The notes beneath the pieces were generated by a model that was not told the DNA's origin, did no database searches, and saw only the letters and a list, made by a program, of their open reading frames with translations. From the NCBI RefSeq assembly GCF_963678635.1, contig NC_087064.1, positions 82,269,847-82,329,846 on the forward strand: a stretch of 60,000 bases of DNA, read 5' to 3'. The DNA is from Symsagittifera roscoffensis (Eukaryota; Xenacoelomorpha; Acoela; Convolutidae). The translations under genes and the position numbers were made by a program. Of the stretch, positions 1-10,529 are shown piece after piece; position 1 is the first letter of the stretch, and the number at the start of each line of letters is the position of its first letter.

Positions 1-1
1 G

Positions 2-799
2 GAGGAAGACAATGACGAAAAAGATGACTTCGAATCTCAAACAAGCCTCAATAGTTCGACTCAGGAGAATGATACATATACCAATAGGGAGACTGGCTCT
101 ACGGAGCAGTTTGTTGTGGTCAGGAAAAAAAGCAAGACCACAAATGAATCAAACCAGTCAGGAGATTTTGTGACTCTGACGAATTCGGAAGTGCAACCCA
201 GGAAGAACATAAATGCAGGGCCATGTAACCCACCAGCGGATCCAGAAGCGCATTATGAAGAGACGTCGAGGCAGAGAAGTAGGACTCGAGTCTCCACCAG
301 CACCAAGCTGACTGGAACCGATAGAGTGACACCAATTGTGACGCCATTGGTGGATAACGAAGCATCAATCGAAGAAGCCTTGACCAAGATAGTGGATAGT
401 ATAGGAGAACAGACTGAACAGATGTCCTTAAGAATGAGTGAACTAGAGAGGGCAGTTCACGTCGAGAGAGAAAACCTGCGGGAAGAGATCAACCGCAACA
501 GACAAGATGTCAGCAGAAACGAAAAACGTTTGAAGGAGAGGACGGATGAAAACTTGACCAAAAACTTGTCACGAATGATAAGGGAAGCTGAGCAAAGGGA
601 GAAATGATTGAGAGATGACATGGAGAAGTTGAGAACTCAACAAGAGCAGACTCTTGGGACTCTTGACACGAGAATAGACGCGATGATAGAGAGGTGCACT
701 CAGGTTATCATGGAAAAGTTGGATGGGCTCTTAGGAAACAGGAGTGGATCGAGGAATGGGGAAACAAACTCAGGAGAATCCAACTGGAGCCGAGAGTGA
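2..799 (+). pseudogene. Coiled-coil, Gag-like N-terminal frame, interrupted by TGA
   Basis: One frame runs from base 2 to a TGA at 605-607 and continues in the same frame to 799. The start lies outside the window; a GTG at 116 is only the first possible internal start. Residues from about 340 to 600 are rich in Glu, Arg, Lys and Gln with heptad-like spacing, which predicts a long coiled coil. The end is rich in Gly, Ser and Asn. The downstream frame from about 750 (shifted) continues with an Arg/Gly/Ser-rich stretch, so a frameshift near 750-790 probably split one protein. A Gag or ORF1-type structural protein is a guess based on composition; no named domain is recognised. Confidence 0.35.
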
Positions 800-1266
800 A
801 CTTCAATGAACAACCCATTAGAAGAAGGACATATGGATCCACGAGAGGAAAGGGCAGTTCATCCAGCTATGCCACAGGGGACAATAGGCCGCGGGGCCCA
901 AACATCAGAGGAAGTTCAACTGGCAAAAGACCGACCTCAAATGAACGACCAACGCAAGACGCCCATGCAACTGGGAGACGTGAATCCGTGAACTGGGGTC
1001 ATGCGTATCAAGGAAGAAGTCATTCCAGCGACTCGAACAGGAGGGAAAATCCGGAGCTTCTATCGGAGGTGGCACTGCTATCAGAAGGGAAGTATGATGT
1101 GATCTTATCTGCCCCGAATCGCGAAGTGGAGGCGAGAAATTTGAGATTACTCAGGGCAGAATTACCGCCAGTATGGTCGGATATCTCAAACGCCATGAGA
1201 GGGTTCAAAGACCATTCGCTACAGATGCTAGTACTGGGTGAGGTGTTGGGGTTGGAACGGTGTTGA
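694..1266 (+). pseudogene. Arg/Ser-rich frame following the coiled-coil region
   Basis: This 190-codon frame overlaps the end of the preceding one. Its first part is basic and rich in Arg, Gly, Ser and Pro, suggesting a disordered nucleic-acid-binding linker. Its last ~70 residues are helical with many Leu and Glu. It stops at a TGA at 1264-1266; a nearby shift of frame continues for about 30 basic residues. The best reading is a middle piece of the same structural protein, separated by frameshift mutations. No database-level family is recognised. Confidence 0.3.
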
Positions 1267-1352
1267 GGTTACAGAATCGCTTTGGAACAGGAGAAGGCAA
1301 AACGATTGAAAAAGAAGAAGAAGTGCGACGTCGTGCATGAGTCAGGCCCCTA

Positions 1353-2423
1353 TTGACTGACTTGAGCCTGGCTATGAGGACCGATTCCTTAGCGCTAATC
1401 AGAGGAACCACGGAACTTGTGACAAAGATATATGGTCCTGCGGTAACATTTGCGCTCCCTGACGTTCATGTGGAAGCGTATAGAAGGTCGCTGCTGCACC
1501 TGAACCTAATTTCAGCAGTGAAAGGGAGCGCACTCAAGTGGTAATATCAGAATGTGTTACGTGAGTTGATGAGTGATGATTTGCTGTTCGCGAAGATATC
1601 AGAGCCAGAGATGACAGCAGTGAACTGAATTTTGATGATCCCTTCCGTGACCGAATGGGTGAAGTAGAGAAAGGCCGTGGGACTTTGAGGCCGTGCGATA
1701 AAACGAATGGCGGTAACAAGAAGTCTTCGTTTCACGGCCTTGTACCACAAAATGAAAGAAGAGACGAAAGGCTGGGGCGATTACAAGAAGCTGCCGGAAG
1801 AAATACCTGAGTTCCCCTTGATCAGAAGGACGTTGCTCGGAGAAGACTCCGTAGTACAAAACCTTAGACTGAGAGCCTCTGAGACAAATGAAAGGGAGAT
1901 GGCGAAGTTTTCTGAGACGATGGACCCGTGTTTCGTGGGCAGAAACGCTGCCGTAATGCAGTACATGCAGTTTGCATTTACGGATGAATCGATGAGGAGA
2001 CGAATGACCAATGCAGCCACTCCGAAACCTGGAAGATTTGAAGAAGAGTGGGCGGAATTAGACCTGGCGCCAATGATCATGAGAGGCAGGGCGGACCTGC
2101 AAGAAGCTGCGCTAATTGTAATGAGTGTGAAACCGGAGTTGGCCATAAGCGGGAAACTGATGACGAGGACTGCACTAGCACCCTTCGGCTGTGAAGATAT
2201 CAAGATAAAGCACGGAGAAGAAGAAGACAAGTCAGCTGGCAGGCTAGTCGTACCAAAGTTTCCAGACGGGACAAGAAGTGAAGAGCAAGGCCATTCGAGT
2301 TCAGGGAGAAACCAAAAACGAGGTGATAAGGAAGGAGAGGACCGTCGATCGGAAGGACCCATGCAGCAGGATCCCGATCAGGCTGGAAAAGATGACGACA
2401 AAGCTTCGACGGGTGGAATGTAG
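1353..2423 (+). pseudogene. Gag-like helical region with charged tail (two open pieces)
   Basis: Two plus-strand pieces, 1353-1544 and 1707-2423, are separated by stops. The second is the longest intact frame of this part (238 codons). It begins with basic residues, has a predicted helical core, and ends in a very hydrophilic Glu/Lys/Arg/Ser/Gly stretch (about residues 170-238). A helical core followed by a charged tail is typical of retroelement Gag proteins, but no CCHC zinc knuckle is visible. The 193-codon frame on the opposite strand of the same DNA is its shadow. Confidence 0.35.
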
Positions 2424-2757
2424 AGCCTAGATTTTATTTTCTTGGACGACTTTGGAATTGGGACTGAAACGTTAGAAGGGACGACTGAGTCAGCACAAGA
2501 TGAAACTTCCACGCTTGGACCTCAGTCAGCCTTCATGATGTAAACTGAAGTTTGCCGGAGAGCAGCTCTCCTGGTAAGTTTAAAACTACCGGAACCAAAC
2601 TTTTAATGGAGTCCCCGAGGAGAAGAAGAATAGAAGCACTGCCCGATTACCTTTTTTGGGGACATTGCCAGAAGAAGAGTGGGAAGTCCACCACAGAGAC
2701 CATGAAAGTAGGACAGGGTGTAACATGGACAGATTTGCGTCCCTGGAAGAGGTCTGA

Positions 2758-3582
2758 ATGGTAGTTCAGTGCTACGGCACACAGTCAAGGCTGAAAACGG
2801 GTCTCAACAGACAATTGATGCGGGAGATCCTTGATAAGTTGGATGAATGTGATGGGAGATTGAGCAAGTTATTAATCGATTCGGCCACTGACGAAAGTGA
2901 AGTTAATTCTCCCATAAAACCAACGCAGCAAGAAGGCAGCAATGAAGTAGTATACCTGTCAAGAACCCGGAAAGGAATGATACGATCGAAAATGGTGGTA
3001 GATAAAATCAATGACATGAAGATGAAACTTGCCAGCAAAGTGACGTTGAGGATAACTGGGAAGGCGAACGTAGACTCTGAGATCTCAGTAAAAGCTGTCA
3101 ACTCAGTTAAGCGCAAGCATGTCGAAGAAGTCATGGGCATGGGGCAAGACGACGACCGATTGACTGGCACAGATAGAAAGTTGAGAGATGTAACGATGGT
3201 GCCACCCATCCTCATGGCAAGACTAAGGTCAGCCAGTTATAAAACCGAGGGGAGTGACCGCACTCTGACTGGAGCGACAGTAGAGATGGAAACACTGAGC
3301 CAGTGTGGACAAAGTACCCTACGAGATTTCAGACCATCTTGCATGAATCATGGAAAGGGACGAGACGTAGGACAGCTGATCCCCGTGGAACATAACTGAT
3401 TGACAGTTTCGGAAACCGTCTCGATCGACGAACCCGCTGGTGGATACATGGAGCTGCAACTTAGGTTCGCTTGGCGCATGACTGGATTGACGAGGGAAGA
3501 ATATGACTCAAAAGAAAGGAAGAGATCAAAGGAAGAAAAGGTGCTCTTGATGACGAGTGTGAGAGACCCAATGACCCAGTAG
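2758..3582 (+). pseudogene. Lys/Glu-rich frame with in-frame TGA, unknown product
   Basis: The frame is open from 2758 to a TGA at 3397-3399 and then, in register, to 3582. The product would be hydrophilic with many Lys, Arg, Asp and Ser, without membrane segments and without a motif I can name. It lies between the Gag-like part and the 4.3 kb frame, where a pol-like region would be expected, but neither protease (DTG/DSG) nor polymerase motifs are visible. It may be a decayed part of the same element. Confidence 0.25.
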
Positions 3583-3907
3583 CGTGTGCGAAACGCAGAG
3601 ACGCTCTCTGCTTCCTCCGACTCATGTTAGAACAAATTTAATAGGTGCCAGCAGTGAATACTTGTGCCATGATGCTAAGAGAAGGCGATGATCGAGCGAA
3701 AACCTTGCTCCTACAAGCGCTATTTGCTATTAGACATACATCAAGGTAGTAAATATGAAGAAGCCGACAGAATTGAAACCAATGAAGAAAGTTGATGAAA
3801 CACGAATATTCTCGAAAAAAGAGCTGAGACTTACAAAAGAATCAATGGGAGCACTGCTGAAGTCCAGTGAGTATTGTGGACCGATCAGGAGAAATTCGTA
3901 GAGTTAC

Positions 3908-4195
3908 GTGTCTACAATCGTAGGGATGGCATACAACCCTTTCATCAGTGGAGACAATCGCGTTTGTTTCTTCGACAACGAACAAGCGGTGTTGCTAAGA
4001 TTCTGGATGTCAAGAATTGCGACCATAAGGAGCGCTGCTAATCAGCAGGCTAAATTGGGACTTTTGTTGGAAGAAAAGGTGACTGCACCTTTAGTGCCCA
4101 AATTTGATAACCGAGTGGAATTTGGATTGGGATTCTCGGATGAATTACTGAGAACGAGCCTAATGGTGGTGTGGGAGTTGATGAAACCATCATGA
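3908..4195 (+). pseudogene. Short open frame, unknown product
   Basis: This 95-codon plus-strand frame has a coding-like amino-acid mix (moderate hydrophobicity, few low-complexity runs) and ends directly before the 72-bp direct repeat at 4201. It is likely part of the same decayed element as the 4339-5094 frame; the repeat sits between them and may have broken their reading frame. No family is recognised. Confidence 0.2.
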
Positions 4196-4200
4196 TGCCC

Positions 4201-4341
4201 GAGTCCTAATACTGATTCAAAGTTGCTTGCAACATAGGAAGTGCAGAGGGAAATGATTTCAGACTGTAACTTGAGTCCTAATACTGATTCAAAGTTGCGT
4301 GCAGCATAGGAAGTGCAGAGGGAAATGAATTCAGACTGTTG
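4201..4341 (+). repeat. 72-bp direct tandem duplication
   Basis: Two adjacent copies start with GAGTCCTAATACTGATTC at 4201 and 4273 and differ at only a few positions. The unit length (72) is a multiple of three. Confidence 0.9.
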
Positions 4342-5094
4342 AAGATCATTTATAACTTGATGATAACAGCCTCCAAGAGCAACAGAGAAAACAATGTGGA
4401 ATTGCCTGGCTGGGGACCAGAGGACTGGGTTATGCCTGGTAGCTGTTTGGCGAAAGTTTGTGGACTGGAAGGTCACATGTGTGGAGGTCTTGATTGCGTG
4501 AAGACTCTTGCAAAACAACACAAGCAATTGACGATATTGTTCGGGAATATAGTAATGAAGGCAAAAACGGAAACGAAATTGATTGCAGATTGCCACGGAG
4601 GAACTGAGGTGAATCTAGTGACTGCGCTTGTAAACTACAGCATGTTTGATTCTTTAGATTCACTATTGAATCTAGAGCATAAGCAAGAAATAGTCACGGC
4701 CATCAGCGTAGAAGTGTTTCCGGGAGTATTGCAAACCGAACAGAAGTATATTGGAAATTGGAGAGAAGGTATAGAAGCAGAAATGAACATTCGGCAGAAT
4801 GAAACTTATCGCAGACCGTCGGGAGCGCGATACTTAGTGGGATCGACGTTGGCTCCGATGTGCAAAAGCCGATACCCAGTGCAATTCGTAGCAGTGGATG
4901 TGAAGAATACGAGGACGATTGTATATCAAGCCTTCTCAGTGCCGAAATGCGTAAGATTGGCGAGAATGTCGCAAAAATCTTACGAGTTGCAATGTAAGAT
5001 GTTCGCGGCAATTCCAGAAAGAACCAAAGAAGAGTTGGAGCCGATACTGGGAAAGAAGTTCATGGGATATGCTAGTGGTTACTTTGAAAAGTGA
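4339..5094 (+). pseudogene. 251-codon open frame in the retroelement-like block, unknown product
   Basis: This is the longest intact frame of the left block. The product is soluble-looking, with scattered Cys in the first 60 residues (including two CG-type turns), then a mixed alpha/beta composition and a basic stretch near the end. No signal peptide or transmembrane segment is clear. The position in the 3' half of the block would suit a pol or envelope-type product, but I see no diagnostic motif for either. It is listed as a probable relic because the frames on both sides are broken. Confidence 0.3.
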
Positions 5095-6240
5095 TTTTGA
5101 AAAACAGAGACAGAGAGGATCAACAGCGACAGATTACAATGCAGTAGACGAAAAGGACAAAATCCACCGAGTGATGATGGAAGTGGAATCAAAGCTGGAG
5201 GCGTCGGAAAAGCGTAGTTGGAGGAGCATCATGTTGACACATTATGAGTTCCCTTGCCATTGCTTACTACAAACATGGTGGTATCCCGGGCTCAGTGATC
5301 TGGTGTTGATCTGGGACTCTGGAGAGCTGCTCTTCATGGGTTTAACAGATTCAATACAGCCCATAAAGATAGTGATAGTTGGAGTTATGATGGCAATTTG
5401 ATGGTTGGAAGCTCATGTAAAGAAGAACAATTGGCAGGAGATGCCGACGAAAGAACAATTACAGGACCTGGATTGTCTAAAAAAAATCAGATCTTTTTGA
5501 GAAAACCTGCAAAACCTTAATCATTCCGATGAAAGTGAAAAAGAAATGGGCCAGAAGACGACTGATGCCATAATTTAGAGCCAACATGACTGCATGGTTG
5601 TACGAGTATGCCAAGAAATATATGTCGAAGCACAGCAGAGTGAACAGTGTGTATTAGCTGGGCATTGGAGCAGGAGCTTTCAAGCGACCTTTTGTAACTC
5701 ATCGGAATGCAGTAACCACCGCAGTGAAAAGGATGTCCAGAGCAAGTAAGTGTGACGGGAGAGAAAGACAAGAAATGATAAAGGAAGATCTGGAGAAAAA
5801 CGTGACTTTGTGCCTCCACAACAGCTTCTGCAGGAATAAAGAGACTAATGTGGACCCTCTATCTTGTTGTAAACATAGGGTAGAAGAGCAGAGATGTTGA
5901 CGGACTGCCTCCAGCAGCGTCAGAATGGCCACTGGCGTGTTTCAGGACACTGAAACTGAAAGTGCGGAGTCAAGGTCACAGGAGGAGGAAATGGAGCAAT
6001 GACAAAGAGCCGGAAAACAAGATGCAAAAGGAGAAAGATAAGAAGAATTTAGTAGTTTTAGAACTTCTAAACGACAAAAACCAGAAGTAGTGAACAAAGA
6101 GGTGAACAACGGAGAAGTTGTTAAAACTCAGAATTGTTTTGTGTGAGAAAAACTCAAACGAGAAACTAAGCAACTAAACTTGCAATTGAAACTGATTGAA
6201 AGAAAACTTTTAGTTGATTTTTGAAGTTAGGAATTTGTTG
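5095..6240 (+). other. Decayed 3' part of the left block
   Basis: Only short plus-strand frames remain (for example 5069-5401), interrupted by many stops. Codon-like composition fades after about 6060 and the sequence becomes AT-rich like the rest of the window. A TATA-like tract lies just beyond, near 6290-6305. Confidence 0.3.
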
Positions 6241-7234
6241 CATTTATAAGTTTGCATTGTAATTTTGGTTAGTGGCTTTAGAGACTTTTACTATTTATAT
6301 AGAGGGTCTTGAGTGAAGAGTATATTAAATGTTCTAGCCTGCATGATTGTTCTTAACCAACTAAGATGACTGATCACTTTGTGATGATATGAAGGGCTTG
6401 GGTAATCTCTTGAAGAAGGAGATTCTTTCATTGCTCCTTCTAAGCTCAAAGTTTCTTAATTTTAAGAATCAGGACCAACAACAACTAAATTTCTGAAGGG
6501 AAGAAGCATAGTAGGATAATTTTAGTTTGGGATAATAGTAGGATAATTTTAATCTGCACCTTTTAAACATACGAGAAAAAGTCTTAAACCGAGACATTGG
6601 CGTCGAAAGTCAGAAAAGACGTTTTATCTTAAGTTATATCCTCAAAAGTGCAGATTATTGGAAAAATTTGGAAGGCTATAACAGTGTTGTATGATGCCAT
6701 TTGTATCTTGCAGTGAGTCGAAGTGATGTAGATAAAAGTGATTTCATGCATTTTGTAAATGCTGTTCGATGACACTGTACCATTTTGATGAATACCAAGA
6801 GACTCAATGAGGACCTTGACCGGGCTGTCCGAAGAGTATGTGACATTCGACCAGAATGGCGCCAAAATGCAGGGCGACTTCGAAGATTTAACGTGACCGT
6901 AAACTGGGAAAATTGGCCTTTTTAGCAGATTAGCAGTATTAAACTGACAATTTAACGAATTGGGAATTGTCCATTTGGGGTGACGTAATAAATTTTAAAA
7001 ACTCGTTTCAAAATGAAAACACGTCACGACCTTGAGATTTCGCGACAACTGAAAATAAAAAAAACAGAACAACGAAATTCGCTGAAATAGACGACTTAAG
7101 CGACATTCGTACGATAGAAATTGATATTGCAAATGAGATTTTTGTTGGAAGACCATTCCGAATTGTTACGATTGTAACTGTACAATTTTTACCGAAAATT
7201 TCCCGAGACACAGGAAGGGTATTGGGACGACAGT
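6241..7234. other. Intergenic, no gene seen
   Basis: The base composition shifts to AT-rich. A short local duplication (a motif beginning GTAGGATAATTTTA, twice near 6511-6552) is present. Two minus-strand frames (6629-6865 and 7008-7349) have no recognisable content; the second overlaps the start of the tandem duplication. Confidence 0.5.
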
Positions 7235-9282
7235 GCCAGCTTTCCGGAAGGACGATAAGAGAATCCCGAAGTGTCTCGGGAAGAGAACTCAAACTCCATT
7301 TTAACAAATTTTTAGCTTCCTGGAATGTCCTGAACTGAAATACAAACATCTAAATTCGTTTTCAGATTATGAGAAGCTAGGAGTTGAGGGAAAGGATTGA
7401 TCCATCTCCGATGGGAATGATGATTATTATCTACTGAACAAAAACAATAGTAATATAATAAATAAGTAGTAGCCCTGTTTTTAGGATTGACCTCATGGTC
7501 TGGGGATACTGAGACCCAGCCATGAGCTCACTATTTTTGCATTTTACTAGGTTAATTTGAGCGTTCTGACTTAAGCCCAAAACAGTAACAATTTTGTAGA
7601 CCGGATGTTAAAAGGACCACACAAAAAACTGGCTTTGGCAGAGACGGTTAAAAGCATGTAGAGCTGTGTTTAGACGCTAGCCAGTCCTTGTACAACCTAG
7701 CTTTAGTTTCTGTCACTGTGTACTTCCGGGCGAATGTTATATTAGACGGAACTTTCACGTTTGAAAATGTTTTGAGTTTGGACCAAAGATGGTTTTTCTT
7801 TGTAATTTGAGAACTATTCGATCAATTCAATTTAAAATTGGTACCGTTATGTCAGTAGTTAAATGATTTTAAACGAAGTTGGTCGTTTAATTTTGAAAGA
7901 GTTGATCACTGGAATTTTTTTATTTTGTTTTAAGCAGAACGATCGGTTTTCAAGTTAGACTCATCTCGATTTAAGCTTTTTTTTTTCAAACGGTAGCAAC
8001 GGTTCAATAAATCATTTTTACCTTGTTCTCGATGATAGGGAAGGATTAGGGATCCTTGAAATTAACAAGCAAATTGAGAATAGGCAGGTTAATAAACCTC
8101 TCCCAGTTAAAGGTAATTGTTAATTGATAAAGCTTAGCTTCAATCAGGAGGCTTTCCGAAGAGTGTCGATCACATTTTTGCCAACTGGGATGGCTCCCAG
8201 TTTTGCCAAGCCGTAAGGGTCCTTTTTTGCCAATCTGGAAGGGTCCTATTTTGCCAGCTCGGAAGGACGATAAGAGAATCCCGGAGTGTCTCGGGAAGAG
8301 AACTCAAACTCCATTTTAACAAAGTTTTAGCTTCCTGGAATGTCCTGAACTGAAAAAAAAACATCTAAATTCGTTTTCAGATTATTAGAAGCTAGGAGTT
8401 GAGGGAAAGGGTTGATCCATCTCCGATGGGAATGATGATTATTATCTACTGAACAAATACAATAGTAATATAATAAATAAGTAGTAGCCCTGTTTTTAGG
8501 ATTGACCTAATGGTCTGGGGATACTGAGACCCAGCCATAAGCTCACTATTTTTGCATTTTACTAAGTTAATTTGAGCGTTCTGACTGAAGCCCAAAACAG
8601 TAACGATTTTGTAGACCGGATGTTAAAAGGACCACACAAAAAACTAGCTTTGGCAGAGACGGTTAAAAGCATGTAGAGCTGTGTTTAGACGCTAGCCAGT
8701 CCTTTTACAACCTAGCTTTAGTTTCTGTCGCTGTGTACTTCCGGGCGAATGTTATATTAGACGGAATTTTCACGTTTGAAAATGTTTTGAGTTTGGACCA
8801 AAGATGGTTTTTCTTTGTAATTTGAGAACTATTCGATCAAATCAATTTAAAATTGGTACCGTTATGTCAGTAGTTAAATGATTTTAAACAAAGTTGGTCG
8901 TTTAATTTTGAAAAAGTTGATCACAGGAATTTTTTTATTTTGTTTTAAGCAGAACGACCGGTTTTCAAGTTAAACTCATCTCGATTTAAGCTTTTTTTTT
9001 CAGACGGTAGCAACGGTTCAATAAATCATTTTTACCTTGTTCTCGATGATAGGGAAGGGTTAGGGAACCTTGAAATTAACAAGCAAATCGAGAATAGGCT
9101 GCTTAATAAACCTCTCCCAGTTAAAGGTAATTGTTAATTGATAAAGCTTAGTTTCAATCAGGAGGCTTTCCGAAGAGTGTCGATCACATTTTTGCCAACT
9201 GGGATGGCTCCCAGTTTTGCCAAGCCGGAAGGGTCCTATTTTTGCCAATCTGGAAGGGTCCTATTTTGCCAGCTCGGAAGGA
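7235..9282. repeat. Tandem duplication of a ~1,015-bp unit
   Basis: Unit 1 starts at about 7235 and unit 2 at about 8253 (both GCCAGC then CGGAAGGA). A 15-base start of a third unit is at 9268-9282. The copies are nearly identical across their length, including a stretch with GATCCATCTCCGATGGGAAT at about 7399 and 8414, and differ by scattered substitutions and small indels. No coding frame spans the unit. It may be an unclassified non-coding transposon or a recent segmental duplication. Confidence 0.9.
8174..8270. repeat. Minisatellite, 24-25 bp unit (first array)
   Basis: Successive units begin TTTTGCCAA or TTTTGCCAG and end in GGAAGGGTCC or a variant; about four copies are present. It lies at the junction between the two ~1-kb units and probably mediated their duplication. 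Confidence 0.8.
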
Positions 9283-9305
9283 TCCCGTTTTTGCCATTTA
9301 GAAAA
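9189..9305. repeat. Minisatellite, 24-25 bp unit (second array)
   Basis: The same unit as at 8174, now with about five copies, closes the second ~1-kb repeat. The array breaks off at TTTTGCCATTTAG, after which the sequence is unrelated. Confidence 0.8.
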
Positions 9306-9795
9306 AACGCAATTTTCATCAATCCGTTTTTAAGCTACGGGTTAGGGCCAGGGTCGACTTAGCAAATTTGGCCCAATTCCACCTCCGCAAAAGTTCAATT
9401 TTTTAACAATTTTTTTCTAATTTTTTGACCAACTTTTTTTCCAAAAAAAAAATACTTCAAAAAATTCTGAAAAACAGTTGTTTTCAGTCGAAATAGTTGA
9501 ATCAAATTCTTATATTTTTACAGAAAAAATTTTTGATCGATTATACTAATTAGATGAAAAGATATACCTGAATCTAACAAATCCTGAATCTAACTTATCA
9601 AAAGTTATATTCAGTTTCAAAAAAGCAAAATGGTTTTTAGGTTCGAAATTTTAAATACTGGAATTTTCACTTCCAGCTCAACTTTGTGGTTATTTGCGGG
9701 TAATTTGAATCTATTTGTACTTAAGTCTATTTTATTGGTTTCAAGCTTTCAATGACATGAAGGTTCAATTTTCATCATGACTCTCGGCAATAATA
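9306..9795. other. AT-rich spacer, no gene seen
   Basis: The stretch holds poly-A/T runs and no credible frame or repeat beyond simple sequence. Confidence 0.5.
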
Positions 9796-10529
9796 CAGTG
9801 CTGATTTAAATTAACGGAAAAAATTAACCAAAATTAAATACATTTTTCTCAAATTGGGTTAAAATTAAAAAAAAACTGAGGAGAACATCAGTGGCGTAGA
9901 AATTTATCGGAAGTGATAAGGTGCAATGTTTTCTCCGATATTCTCGGTCAAAATTTTACCCCAAAAATGGTTGATTTTGGTTTGTTAATCAAGAATTACG
10001 CTGAAACTACTTCGTTAATTGATGAGGAATACTTGTCACAAGAAGTTTTTTTCACAGCCTAGCAAAGTTCCAGAAATGTTGAATCTCCAAAAAATTGAGT
10101 ATAATGTTTAACAAAAATTGTTTTTAGGCAAAGATTTTGGGTTTTTTTTAGTAATTGGGTTTTTATTTATTTCTTGTTTGTCGAGCAAAACAAATTTTTC
10201 TTATACTGGTATGTGGAGCTTTAACTCTTTCAGAATTTTGTTGGGATGAGTAAGAAGCTTCTTGTGATAATTATTCCTCATCAATTAAATATTTTTTTTC
10301 AGCGTAATTCTGGATTAATTGAAAAACAATGACCCACTTTTAGTATAAAACTTTGGTTGAGTTGGTTGAGAATTCCGGAGAAAGAGTAATTGCACCATAT
10401 CAATCATGATGAAAATCTGAGCAACTTTTAACTTCTTCCCTTTTCGTCTACTCTAACCCCACATTGAGAAAAATGCGCTTGAAAATTGAAGTTTTGTTCG
10501 TTTTGTTCCATTAATTTAAATCGGCACTG
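9796..10529. mobile_element. Fold-back element with TA flanks (mariner-like MITE)
   Basis: The ends are inverted copies: CAGTGCTGATTTAAATTAAC at 9796 and the complement of a near-identical sequence ending at 10529, each flanked by TA. Inside, longer arms also match in inverted orientation: the stretch ending TTGTCACAAGAAG near 10046 and its complement from about 10260, and the TTAATTGATGAGGAAT segment. A TA target and a CAGTG end are the usual marks of Tc1/mariner elements. No transposase frame is present, so it would be non-autonomous. Confidence 0.7.

Larger units (their letters stand above)
1..6240 (+). mobile_element. Degenerate retroelement-like block, family unassigned
   Basis: The block differs from the rest of the window: GC is higher, long A/T runs are absent, and a chain of plus-strand open frames is broken by stops and frameshifts. 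The first frame is already open at the left edge, so the element begins outside the window. Order: an acidic/basic coiled-coil protein, an Arg/Ser/Gly-rich stretch, a helical Gag-like region, a charged Lys/Glu-rich tail, then several unplaced frames. I found no reverse-transcriptase YxDD box, integrase or RNase H signature, so the class is inferred from overall style only. A TATA-like tract lies near 6290-6305, just past the last coding-like sequence, as in a 3' LTR, but the 5' copy needed for comparison is not present. A cellular pseudogene is the alternative. Confidence 0.45.

Noticed and set aside
1781-2362. A 193-codon open frame on the minus strand of the left block
   Set aside because: It is complementary to the better plus-strand frame 1707-2423; its Ser/Pro/Leu-rich composition is what an antisense shadow of an acidic, Arg/Glu-rich protein gives.
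4042-4596. A 184-codon minus-strand frame
   Set aside because: It overlaps the plus-strand frame 4339-5094 and the 72-bp duplication; the duplicated peptide inside it reflects the DNA repeat and there is no other sign of a gene.
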